In this document: positions 53,315 through 61,028 of the stretch, piece by piece
How the letters are laid out: each line of letters begins with the position of its first letter
Numbering within the stretch: position 1 is the stretch's first letter
Assembly (NCBI RefSeq): GCF_036226505.1
Contig: NZ_CP108484.1
Span: 1,860,001 to 1,924,000, forward strand
Reading direction: 5' to 3'
DNA length: 64,000 bases
Source: Kitasatospora sp. NBC_01246
GTDB lineage: Bacteria > Actinomycetota > Actinomycetes > Streptomycetales > Streptomycetaceae
Notes under the pieces: generated by a model
Databases searched by the model: none
The model's input: only the letters and a program-made list of their open reading frames with translations
Told to the model about the DNA's origin: nothing
Position numbers and translations under genes: made by a program

Positions 53315-53654
53315 TGGTTCGACTTTCCGTCACCCCTTCGACACCGGGCAACCACCGGGTCCGTTTCCGGACGAACCGCCGTTCGGCCGGATCCCGCCAC
53401 TCCCCCGACCACCCCTTGCAGGCCTCTTACGCGCCCTTATGGCCCGGGCGCGGGGCCCCCGCGGCCGGTCGGCCTAGGCGGCACGGGCCGAGGAGCACCC
53501 GGGGCCCGTCGACGGTCGGCCGTCCATTTCTCCGTCCGATATTCGGACCCCTACTTTCCGGCCATCGGACGCCACCGCTCAACTTGGCCGGATTCCGTGG
53601 AGTACCGCGAGGACGTCACCCCACCGTGATATGGGCGTGACCGACGGTGGCCGC
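53315..53654. promoter_or_regulatory. Upstream region of the NRPS operon
   Basis: A 340-base non-coding stretch before the MFS gene, where the operon promoter is expected. AT-richer pieces occur near 53525-53560 (atttctccgtccgatattcg). No convincing operator or regulator gene is seen. It runs into a tandem repeat array at 53655. Confidence 0.35.
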
Positions 53655-53734
53655 GTCGACCCATCGACCCGTCCGCCCGTCCGCATGTCGACCCGTCCGC
53701 ATGTCCACCCGTCCGTATGTCGACCCGTCCACCC
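53655..53734. repeat. 16-base tandem repeat array
   Basis: Five consecutive 16-base units of the type gtcgacccgtccgcat (53655-53734). Units 3 and 4 (53687-53702 and 53703-53718) differ by two bases. It lies between the PP2C gene's 3' end and the NRPS upstream region. It is not CRISPR, because there are no spacers. Confidence 0.8.
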
Positions 53735-53748
53735 GACCTGCCGCGCCC

Positions 53749-54849
53749 TCAGTCCTCCGACCGACGGGTGATCGCCAGCACCGCCATGTCGTCGTCCCGC
53801 GGACCGCCGGTCCACCGCTCGACATCGGCCACCAGCGCGTCCAGCACCTCGCCCGGCCCGGCGACCGGCCCCAGCCCGGCCAGCCCGAGCACCGGGTCGT
53901 AGAACTCCCCCGCCGCATCCCGGGCCTCGGTCACCCCGTCGGTCACCAGCAGCAGCGTGCACCCGGGCGGGAACGGCCGGCTCTCCGGCGCGGGCCGCGC
54001 GACCCCCAGGCCGCCCATCCCCAGCGGCAGCCCCGGGTCGGCCGCGTCCAACCGCAGCACGGGCGGCGCGAGACGGGCGTCGGCGCTCAGCAGGTACGGG
54101 CCGGGGTGCCCGCAGTCGAGCGTGCGCACCACCCCCTCCCCCAGCGGGAGCTCCACCAGCAGCGCCGTGATGAACCCCTCCATCCGCAGCTCCTCGCTCA
54201 TCTGGTCGGCCTCCCGGAGCAGCGAGTCCTCCAGCGCGTCCGCGAGCGCCGCCAGGTCCGCCACCCGGTGCGAGGCCTCCCGGAAGGCCCCCAGCAGCAC
54301 CGAGACCGCCCCCACCGCCTGCAGCCCCTTGCCCCGCACGTCCGCGATCAGCACCCGGACGCCGAAGCGGGTGGTCTGCAGCGCGTAGGCGTCCCCGCCG
54401 ATCAGCGCCTCGTCCTGGGCCGCGTGGTAGGAGGCCGCGACCGACAGCTCCCCCACCCGCCCCGGCGGCTCCGGCAGCACCGCCTGCTGCGCCGCCTCCG
54501 CCACCGACCGCACCCGCGCGAGCCGCCGCCCGTGCCGGGCCACCACACGGTTCACCCCGACCCCGAGCAGGGCGGCGAAGGCCGTGTTGGCCAGCTCCAG
54601 GAACCCGTCGGCGGTCCCGATCGACCCGTCCTGGGTGGACAGCACCAGGATCCCGGTCACATTGGCCAGTCCGACCGCACAGGTGTCCCGCAAGGTCAGC
54701 AGCGCCCCGGACAACACGGCGGCGGCGGCCAGCAACGGGTCACCCCAGTAGTCGGCCGGATCCAGCGAATTCCACACCAGCCCGCCGACGATCAGCAACC
54801 ACGGCGCGACCCGCACATACGGCGGCCACTGCACGGACCTCGGGGGCAT
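53749..54849 (-). CDS. Membrane-anchored PP2C (SpoIIE-type) serine/threonine phosphatase
   Basis: A 366-residue protein. Three or four N-terminal helices (VAPWLLIVGGLVWNSL; LLAAAAVLSGALLTLRDTCA; VGLANVTGILVLS; LANTAFAALLGVGVNRVV) lead to an RxxxAEAAQQAVLP linker typical of RsbU/SpoIIE-like phosphatases. The catalytic domain has GGDAYALQTT, LIADVRGKGLQAVGAVSVLL, LDCGHPGPYLL, LLVTDGVTEARD and the metal-binding DDDMAVLAITRR. It would dephosphorylate an anti-sigma-factor antagonist in streptomycete partner-switching. No anti-sigma genes are adjacent. The ATG at 54849 precedes the first helix. Confidence 0.92.
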   Translation of the reverse strand: MPPRSVQWPPYVRVAPWLLIVGGLVWNSLDPADYWGDPLLAAAAVLSGALLTLRDTCAVGLANVTGILVLSTQDGSIGTADGFLELANTAFAALLGVGVNRVVARHGRRLARVRSVAEAAQQAVLPEPPGRVGELSVAASYHAAQDEALIGGDAYALQTTRFGVRVLIADVRGKGLQAVGAVSVLLGAFREASHRVADLAALADALEDSLLREADQMSEELRMEGFITALLVELPLGEGVVRTLDCGHPGPYLLSADARLAPPVLRLDAADPGLPLGMGGLGVARPAPESRPFPPGCTLLLVTDGVTEARDAAGEFYDPVLGLAGLGPVAGPGEVLDALVADVERWTGGPRDDDMAVLAITRRSED

Positions 54850-55102
54850 CGGCGACCTGGCTTCCGTCTCACCACCATCCGGAAGGGCTCCCTCCGATCG
54901 TAGCCACGTGCCGTCGGAACTCGCACGACGGATGACGTCGCCGGGCGGTGAGCGCCGAAGGACGGACGCCTCGTGAAGCGCCGACGCCCCACCCGGCCGG
55001 CGGGCGGCGCACCCCGCCGGCAGACGTCACCCCACCGCCCTCCCCGCTCTCCTACCTGCCGCAGGTCCTCACCCACCCGACCCGGCCTCCAACTGCCCAG
55101 CC

Positions 55103-55222
55103 CACCACGGACTCATCGGCCTGCACGAACGCGCCGAGAACCTCGGCGGCACCCTGACCAGCGGCCCCACCACCGACGGCGGCTTCCGCGTGCGCGCCAC
55201 CCTGCCCGACCGCAGGCACTGA
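55103..55222 (+). pseudogene. C-terminal remnant of a sensor histidine kinase
   Basis: Forty codons read HHGLIGLHERAENLGGTLTS then GPTTDGGFRVRATLPDRRH and stop. This is the final G2-box region of NarL-type two-component kinases (GLxGLxERxxxLGGxL...FxVxxxLP). The rest of the kinase is missing, so it is only a fragment. Confidence 0.6.
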
Positions 55223-55278
55223 CCCGGTGGTCGTCGGAGCGGCGAACCGATGCCTCCGGCGGTACCCGTGGCAGCGGG

Positions 55279-55446
55279 TCAGCGCACCCGTCCCCGTGGC
55301 TTGAGGGGCAGCGCGGGGAGTTCCGGGGCGCGGAGCCGGGCGCCGTCGTAGCCGTGGACCTCGCCGAAGCGGGTGGTGGTCATCCAGTCCTCGCGGGCCT
55401 GGAGGATCTCCTCACCGGATCGGCCGATGAAGTTCCACCACATATC
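55279..55446 (-). pseudogene. C-terminal fragment of a pirin-family protein
   Basis: About 55 codons on the minus strand read MWWNFIGRSGEEILQARED then WMTTTRFGEVHGYDG and RLRAPELPALPLKPR. They match the C-terminal cupin end of pirin-like proteins, including WWNFIGRS and the GYDGxRLxAPxLP tail. Similarity ends at ~55443, just before the integrase leader. The N-terminal part, expected to the right, is replaced by the integrase region. This strongly suggests the gene was split by insertion of the element that follows, or that it marks an attachment region. Confidence 0.65.
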
Positions 55447-55469
55447 ACGGTTCTGCCGTTTCGTCCCAG

Positions 55470-55514
55470 GTCAGGGGCGTGATCGACCATCCAGCGTCAG
55501 CAAAAGGTCAGCAA
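55470..55514. repeat. Direct repeats before the integrase: candidate recombinase-arm sites
   Basis: GTCAGCAA occurs at 55496-55503 and 55507-55514, with a third GTCAG at 55470-55474. They lie between the pirin break and the integrase start. Short direct repeats next to int are typical of integrase arm-binding sites. The actual att core is not identified. Confidence 0.4.
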
Positions 55515-55535
55515 GGCGCCCGGAGGTCGAAAACC

Positions 55536-56690
55536 ATGGCAACCACCAACCTCATCCGCGGCATGGGCAGCGTCTTCAAGGAGTGCGAACACCCCGAGTC
55601 ACGGTGGTCGCGCTGCCCGCACGAGTACAAGATCCGCTTCCGCAACGCAGCCGGGAAGCAGAGCGAGGAGTCCGGCTTCACCACCCAGGACAAGGCCAAG
55701 GCCCGCCTCGCCGAGGTCTACCAGACCCGCAAGAACAGCCCGCAGAGCCAGCGCAAGGCGGAACGCATCCAGAAGTACGGCCCGATGCAGTTCGGCGACT
55801 ACGTCGCCGAGTGGAAGCCCAGCCAGCGCGACCTCAGCCCGGCCTCCGTACGGCACCTCGACTCACTGCTGGAGCACCACCTCTACCCCGCCTTCCGAAG
55901 CCGGCGGATGGGCACCTTCGACCACAAGGTCGTCGAGGCGTTCATCCAGACCATGGAGCGCAACGGCACCGGCCTCGCCACCCAGGCCAACGCCTTCGAC
56001 AAGCTGAAGGCAATCCTCCTGGACGCCCACCGGCTCGGCCTCTACGACGACAACCCGCTCACCGGCGTCAAGCCCCCGCAGTACGACCCCAAGCGCACCG
56101 TCATCCCGTCCCCCGCCAAGCTCCAAGAGATACGCGCCGCCGGCGACGACATGTTCCTCCTCGTCGCCGACCTGATGAGCGGCTGCGGCATGCGCAACGG
56201 CGAAGCCCTGGCCGTCAACCTCAACAACATCGTCGCCGACGACATCTACCGGATCACCGAACAGGTCAACCAGACCACCAAGACCTACGCACCCCTCAAG
56301 CACCGCAAGGCCGGCGACTACCGCGACGTCCCCCTCCCCGCCCGGGTCAAGCACAGCATCGAGTGGTACGCGGACAAGTACGGCACCGTCGACGGCTACC
56401 TGCTCCGGCACCCCAAGGACCTGAGCAGGCCCCTGCCCAACCACTACCTCGACAACCAGTGGCGACGGATCAAGCAGGACGGCACCGTCGAGATCCCCGA
56501 AGGCATGGTCGTCTACGGCTTCCGCCACTTCTTCGCATCCAACTGCCTCACCCACAACATCCCGATCACCGACGTCGCCGAATGGATGGGCCACCGCAGC
56601 CTCGACATCACCTTCAAAATCTACCGCCACCTCATGCCCGGCTCCATCGGCCGAGCCGCCCAGGTCCTCGACCTCGGCCTCGCCGCCTGA
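55536..56690 (+). CDS. Tyrosine-type site-specific integrase
   Basis: A 384-residue recombinase of the actinomycete phage/AICE type. The N-terminal arm-binding domain begins IRGMGSVFKECEHPESRWSR. The core-binding helix bundle includes MQFGDYVAEWKPSQRDLSPA and ASVRHLDSLLEHHLYPAFRS. The catalytic domain has Arg in SGCGMRNGEALAV (~217), YGFRHFFASN (~328, with Tyr in place of the usual His before the second Arg), His in EWMGHRSLD, and the nucleophile Tyr in FKIYRHLMPG (~363). The Tyr substitution is seen in a known subgroup of such integrases. The ATG at 55536 is preceded by a perfect GGAGGT. It follows directly on the broken pirin gene and marks the left side of an integrated element. Confidence 0.94.
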   Translation: MATTNLIRGMGSVFKECEHPESRWSRCPHEYKIRFRNAAGKQSEESGFTTQDKAKARLAEVYQTRKNSPQSQRKAERIQKYGPMQFGDYVAEWKPSQRDLSPASVRHLDSLLEHHLYPAFRSRRMGTFDHKVVEAFIQTMERNGTGLATQANAFDKLKAILLDAHRLGLYDDNPLTGVKPPQYDPKRTVIPSPAKLQEIRAAGDDMFLLVADLMSGCGMRNGEALAVNLNNIVADDIYRITEQVNQTTKTYAPLKHRKAGDYRDVPLPARVKHSIEWYADKYGTVDGYLLRHPKDLSRPLPNHYLDNQWRRIKQDGTVEIPEGMVVYGFRHFFASNCLTHNIPITDVAEWMGHRSLDITFKIYRHLMPGSIGRAAQVLDLGLAA

Positions 56691-56698
56691 ACACGCGG

Positions 56699-56728
56699 AG
56701 GCCCTGCCCCCGAACCGGGGCAGGGCCT
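56699..56728. terminator. Terminator between convergent int and xis
   Basis: AGGCCCTGCCCC (56699-56710) and GGGGCAGGGCCT (56717-56728) form a 12-base-pair stem with a 6-base loop, serving both strands. Confidence 0.78.
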
Positions 56729-56749
56729 GCACGGAGCATTCCTACGGAC

Positions 56750-56941
56750 TCAGCCACCCAGCAGCCGCTGCTGCTTCACCCACGCCTGAACCTCGGACAC
56801 CTTGAACTGAAGCTTTCCGTTGCGCCCAACCCCGAACCTGTATGGCACCAGTCCGACCCGGGGCGCTTCCCGATACACCCACGCCACGGACATGTTCAGG
56901 TACTCCGCGGTCTCCTTGACGCTCATGAACTGCCCGGGCAC
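56750..56941 (-). CDS. AlpA/MerR-type excisionase
   Basis: A 63-residue HTH protein: MSVKETAEYLNMSVAWVYRE is the winged HTH (turn at LNMSVAW), then RVGLVPYRFGVGRNGKLQFK and VSEVQAWVKQQ. These match the helix-turn-helix "excisionase family" proteins carried beside integrases of actinomycete elements, which direct excision and bend the att DNA. It faces int and ends 60 bases from it. The start is either the ATG at 56941 or the one five codons in. Together with int it implies an element that could once, and perhaps still can, excise. Confidence 0.88.
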   Translation of the reverse strand: MPGQFMSVKETAEYLNMSVAWVYREAPRVGLVPYRFGVGRNGKLQFKVSEVQAWVKQQRLLGG

Positions 56942-57272
56942 AGGTCCTCCTTCGACGACTAGGGACCGCTACCGGGTCCCACCACCCCAACCTTCCGGTC
57001 AGGCAGCGATTTGGCCGGGCCGGAACTTCGCGATAACGGGCAGACGCGGCCCTGATTAGAACACCGATCACATCAGCACCCGCTACCTCGACTATGGCGG
57101 CGCACGCGGTCTCAGCGCCGACCGCCTCCACGCGGACGGAAGCATCTCCGCCAGCCGTTCCGGCGGACGCCGAGCAGCTGACCGTACGGCTGGTCCTCCT
57201 CCGGGCCCGGACGAACTCGGGTATCGGATCCCGTTTGACGTCGACCCGCTGGGCTGACGAACAGATGAACCG
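56942..57272. other. Non-coding gap upstream of xis
   Basis: In these 331 bases I see no coding frame with a start and protein-like content, and no RNA gene. The region is somewhat less GC-rich than the chromosome to the left. It should contain the promoter for the excisionase. Confidence 0.5.
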
Positions 57273-57868
57273 GTGGAGCGGCCCGCGCGGGGCATGGGCA
57301 CCCACTCGGGCCGCTTCCGCCCCCGCTCGGAGGGCCGAACCGCTCTGGAGCAGCTACGCGCGCTGCTCGGGGAACCCGCATGCTGGGGTTCGGCCAGGCC
57401 CGCGATCTGGGATGCCAGTGAGCTGTACCTCGGTTTCCGGCTGCCGGCCGACCTCAAGGCGTTCCTCGATCTGTACGACCCCGGCTCGGTGGACGGTTAC
57501 CTGACGATCAACCGGCCGATGGACACAACACCTGCCGAGCTGGAGCGCTACTGGGGACCCCCACCTGAGCGTCCAGCCTGGTACGGGGAGATCGCCGACG
57601 GCTGCTGGGAGGTGGACGAGTCCGACGTCCGATCAGGCGTTCTACTGCCGTGGGGAAGCGACGAACACGGCAGCCGGTACTTCTTCCGCGCGTCGAGGAC
57701 GATCCCACCGAGTGGCGGATCATCATCAGCAGTGACGAGGGCAAGTGGTTCGAGACGGCCGGGACGTTCACCGAGTTCCTGGTGCGCTGCTTTCACCGGA
57801 TCGACCATCCCGACTTCATGGACTCCAGCTGGCCGAGGCCCGGCGCGCGCTACGAGGCCCGTGCATGA
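57273..57868 (+). pseudogene. Frameshifted SMI1/KNR4-family (SUKH) gene
   Basis: From a GTG (57273) or ATG (57294) the frame reads LEQLRALLGEPACWGSARPA, FRLPADLKAFLDLYDPGSVD, and LLPWGSDEHGSRYFF: the N-terminal two-thirds of an SMI1/KNR4 (SUKH) fold. At ~57690 the homology jumps one frame to VEDDPTEWRIIISSDEGKWF then GTFTEFLVRCFHRIDH, stopping at 57868. A one-base loss accounts for it. SUKH proteins are often immunity proteins to polymorphic toxins and sit in mobile islands, which fits the position after int/xis. No toxin gene is visible nearby. Sequencing error at this spot would instead make it an intact gene. Confidence 0.7.
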
Positions 57869-58150
57869 CCCCGCACTCAGCGTCCCGGATCACTACCCTT
57901 GCGTCGGCTTGAGCGAGCACGCAGTACGGCGCACTTGCCACCACGCCGAATCTCGCAGGTCAGGGCCTTCCCCATCCGCCGCGAATGACGCGTGATGCCA
58001 CCTCATGACACCCAGTCCGTGAGAGGCTGCGGACAACCAAGCCTTCGGAGTCTTGCCTCACGTCACCACCAGGAGACGCTTCGATGCTCCGCCCTGGCAT
58101 GAGCGTCAAGCCGGACGGCAGGACCTCCCGGCGCCGGCGAGTCATAGCGC

Positions 58151-60295
58151 TCAGGCAGCGCTCCCGGAGACCATATGGTTCTGTAGGAAGGACATGATCT
58201 CCGGAGTCGCCCGAAAGTTCCGCACATCGACGTGATTGATTCCGGCCGCGCCCAGCCGGTCGATATCCAGAAGAAAGCTCTCACCGTCCGTCGACAGCAT
58301 TCCCAAACGCTCCAGGCATTCGACTATTCTGGCGGCTTTCGGATCCCCCCGGATCACGTACCGGTCCAGCTGCGCCCGGTTGGCGGATAGCCTCCTGCTA
58401 CTCCCCAGGTGGACGGTACTCCGGAAACGCGCGAGTATTCGCCTGAGCGTATAGAAGTAATCGCCGAGAGCGACCTCCCCGGGCACGCGGGGAGCCCGGT
58501 GGTTGAGAAGAGATCCTTCGATCTCCGCCCCGGCCACGGAGAACACCCCGCCGCCGAACGTACGGACGTGAAGCGAATAGTCGGAGATGACGAGCTCACT
58601 GTCGATAGACACCGGTCCGTCCTCCGTGGACTCGACATACAGCGAACCGGCCTCGATCGAGAGGCACTCCGCCCTGATGGAGACGGACGGTCCGAGCTTC
58701 ACCACCTGGCCCGGGGCAACGATCTCGACAGTCCCCGCGTAGTCCACCGAAAGGCCCTGACAGCGACTCGGCAGACGCAGACTGCGCCCGGCCACCTGAA
58801 GGGGAACCCGGGCGTCGTCGGGGCGCCGGCCCCTCGCGGCTCGCCGGACCTGCAGCTCGCCGGTCTCCTTATCGGCACCGATAGCAAACTCGTATTCCAG
58901 AGCACTGTCCCGTCGAGCCGCGAGTGAAGAGATCAGCAGATCGCACCGGTCCGCCGGAAACGCACCGGTACCGGTGTCCGAGGAGTTCACCATCTCCACA
59001 ATGAACGGGGCTAGGGCGGGAGAGGGGAGGCTGTCCGCCTGCCTCAGCTGCCGGATCACTCGTCCGCCGACCTGGTCGACGATCTGGTCGCTGAGCACCA
59101 TGGCGTACATGTAGTCGCGGAAGATTCCATTCACGTACTGCCGGTCGGTCGTGACGAACGGGTGGAGGCGCAGCTGTTGGGCCACCTGCTCCCGGTATGT
59201 CTCCTTGAGAGGTTCCGGGAGGAGTGCCGGAAGATCGACGTCGGTGCTCTCCGCCTCCACAAGGGACAGCAGTCGCACACACTGCTCCAGCGGGTTGTAG
59301 GCCAGAGCCTGGGCGTCGAACATATCCTTGGAAACCATGTCCTCGTATTGCCACGCGTCCAGGAACTTTCCCTTCTCCCGCACCAACAGATCCTCCGTCA
59401 GGGTCTTGATAATCTGCCATTCCGGAACAGATTCTGGCGTCGAAGGCGTGTCGCCGGCAAGGCTCCCAATCATATCGGAGAAGTTTGGAACGCACAGGTA
59501 AGAGGCGATGGCATCGAGCACCGGAGAGTATCCGAGAAAACGCCAGGCGCTCTCATCGCCCCAGTAGTCGCCGGTTGCCACACCCAATCCTCTGGCGATT
59601 CTCCCGAGCACCATTTCCCGCACCGCGCGATAAGGCTTGGGATTATCCCGGTGCACGAGCGCCCCTTTATACAGCCGATCGAGCTTCAGGTCGATGTACT
59701 TCTCTGCCTCGCCTTTCGAGAAATACTCAACCGACAAGCGGCGAAGGGGCAGGCCCTCCTGCTTGAAGGTGTCGATCACCCAGTCCGCCGTATCCAGGCG
59801 CGCGAGCATGACGACGTTGCCCAGGCCGACGGAACCCCGGAGAACCCGGCAAATTCCCTGCAGAAAGGCTTGGAGGTTGAGCTCGCCGGAGAGGAGCGAC
59901 GTCTCATCGAGCGCATCCAGGACAATGGCGGCATTGTTACTCCGCAGCAGGTCGCGGAATTGTCCGGCAGCTACCATGCCGAGCGCCTCGGCCAGTATCC
60001 CCGTAAAGTCGGTGGCACCCACCCGCTGTCCGGCCAGATCGACTAGGGGTGCACCGCATCGCGCCGCTATCGCCCGGGAGCACGTCGTCTTGCCCGCCGC
60101 TGCCGGGGCCACGATAAGGACCGCAGCGGCTGCAGCATTTGGGTCGCCGTCCTCCGCGAGCCGAGGCGAGACGAAGTCAGGCTGAACGTCTCTGACGAAT
60201 TTCAGCCCTCTGGTTGAGTCCTCCACTGGAAAGGTCCGGCTGTCGACTCTCGGTAACTGGTCAGCAAATCCGTTGACGTCCACGGAGAGCACCAC
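58151..60295 (-). CDS. STAND-like NTPase with beta-rich C-terminal region
   Basis: A 714-residue ATPase. After ~55 N-terminal residues comes a P-loop NTPase with Walker A APAAAGKT (63-70) and Walker B AIVLDALDE (123-131; the DALDE/DxxDE form typical of NACHT/STAND ATPases), followed by VVMLARLDTADW and an alpha-helical region to ~450. Residues ~490-610 are beta-rich (VEIVAPGQVVKLGPSVSIRA, SIEAGSLYVESTEDG) and look like a repeated sensor or scaffold. The last ~100 residues (YVIRGDPKAARIVECLERLG) suggest a winged helix. No known effector (TIR, nuclease) is visible. Start GTG at 60295, or 60283 by better ribosome-site spacing. It is divergent from the membrane/bL12-fusion operon. Many NTPases of this class are phage sensors; that role here is inferred. 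Confidence 0.72.
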   Translation of the reverse strand: MVLSVDVNGFADQLPRVDSRTFPVEDSTRGLKFVRDVQPDFVSPRLAEDGDPNAAAAAVLIVAPAAAGKTTCSRAIAARCGAPLVDLAGQRVGATDFTGILAEALGMVAAGQFRDLLRSNNAAIVLDALDETSLLSGELNLQAFLQGICRVLRGSVGLGNVVMLARLDTADWVIDTFKQEGLPLRRLSVEYFSKGEAEKYIDLKLDRLYKGALVHRDNPKPYRAVREMVLGRIARGLGVATGDYWGDESAWRFLGYSPVLDAIASYLCVPNFSDMIGSLAGDTPSTPESVPEWQIIKTLTEDLLVREKGKFLDAWQYEDMVSKDMFDAQALAYNPLEQCVRLLSLVEAESTDVDLPALLPEPLKETYREQVAQQLRLHPFVTTDRQYVNGIFRDYMYAMVLSDQIVDQVGGRVIRQLRQADSLPSPALAPFIVEMVNSSDTGTGAFPADRCDLLISSLAARRDSALEYEFAIGADKETGELQVRRAARGRRPDDARVPLQVAGRSLRLPSRCQGLSVDYAGTVEIVAPGQVVKLGPSVSIRAECLSIEAGSLYVESTEDGPVSIDSELVISDYSLHVRTFGGGVFSVAGAEIEGSLLNHRAPRVPGEVALGDYFYTLRRILARFRSTVHLGSSRRLSANRAQLDRYVIRGDPKAARIVECLERLGMLSTDGESFLLDIDRLGAAGINHVDVRNFRATPEIMSFLQNHMVSGSAA

Positions 60296-60429
60296 TCCTT
60301 CTCACCTCGCCCGTCAGCGGCCGGGGCGTCCAGCGGACGCATTCCTTACACTCCAGTCGAACGCTCCCCGGGCAATCTGGCAACCTAGGCTCAGGTGGCG
60401 ATCAACCGCCCGCTGCCAGAACATGGAAC

Positions 60430-60999
60430 GTGTTCCCTCGTCTTCGGCTGCACCGACCGCACGAGCCCAACTGGGGTCGTGTGGTGCCGCACGCAATGTC
60501 GCTGGGCATTTTCGCAACCGGGGTGAGTACGGTCGTCCTGATCGCGGAGGGCGCTGCGATAAGCCTGGTCGTCGCGACCGCCATCCTGACCACCCTGATC
60601 GCGGTGTACCGGGCAACCGCCTTGTGGTGGGTGAAGCTCGCGGAGCGTGACGAGGGAGAGATCACGGCGAGCGGCGGGACGGTCGTCAGTCTGCTCGCCG
60701 AGCCGGATCGGGCGGCTCAGGCCATGTCGACGTCAGGCACGCTGCTCGTCACGGTGCAGGGAGTCGTCCTCGGTTTGGTCTTCACCTTCAACAAGGGTCA
60801 ACCAATTCTGATCACGGCGAAAGTCGGCATCGGCTCACTCGCTTTCGGTGTCTGCGCGGGCCTGTTACTCGTGTCGCTGTGCACCTTCTCCCTACCTGGT
60901 CGACGGACCCGAGCGGTGTCGAACCTCCTCTTCACCCTTGCCATCTGGAGCTTGAGTTACGGATTGGTGTGCATCGCGGCCGCAGCGATCGCGTCGTGA
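60430..60999 (+). CDS. Multipass membrane protein of unknown function
   Basis: A 189-residue protein with four to five hydrophobic helices: AMSLGIFATGVSTVVLIAEG, ISLVVATAILTTLIAVYRAT, STSGTLLVTVQGVVLGLVFT, KVGIGSLAFGVCAGLLLVSL and LLFTLAIWSLSYGLVCIAAA. Short charged loops separate them (WWVKLAERDEGEITAS after helix 2). It is read from a GTG at 60430; the start is uncertain because no strong ribosome site precedes it. Its stop overlaps the next in-frame ATG (TGATG), so it is coupled to the bL12-fusion gene. No family is recognised. A small membrane protein beside a STAND-like NTPase would fit a membrane effector or anchor, but nothing in the sequence proves it. Confidence 0.6.
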   Translation: MFPRLRLHRPHEPNWGRVVPHAMSLGIFATGVSTVVLIAEGAAISLVVATAILTTLIAVYRATALWWVKLAERDEGEITASGGTVVSLLAEPDRAAQAMSTSGTLLVTVQGVVLGLVFTFNKGQPILITAKVGIGSLAFGVCAGLLLVSLCTFSLPGRRTRAVSNLLFTLAIWSLSYGLVCIAAAAIAS

Positions 61000-61028
61000 T
61001 GCCGCTGAGCCACCCACCGGAGGCCAGC

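Noticed and set aside
53655..53734. CRISPR array
   Set aside because: The 16-base units are contiguous with no unique spacers and no cas genes.
55223..55535. tRNA gene as integrase target
   Set aside because: No cloverleaf or T-loop sequence was found; the interrupted gene is pirin-like.
58151..60295. Naming the NTPase as a known Avs/AVAST type
   Set aside because: The Walker motifs fit STAND ATPases in general, but no TPR sensor or recognised effector domain is visible.
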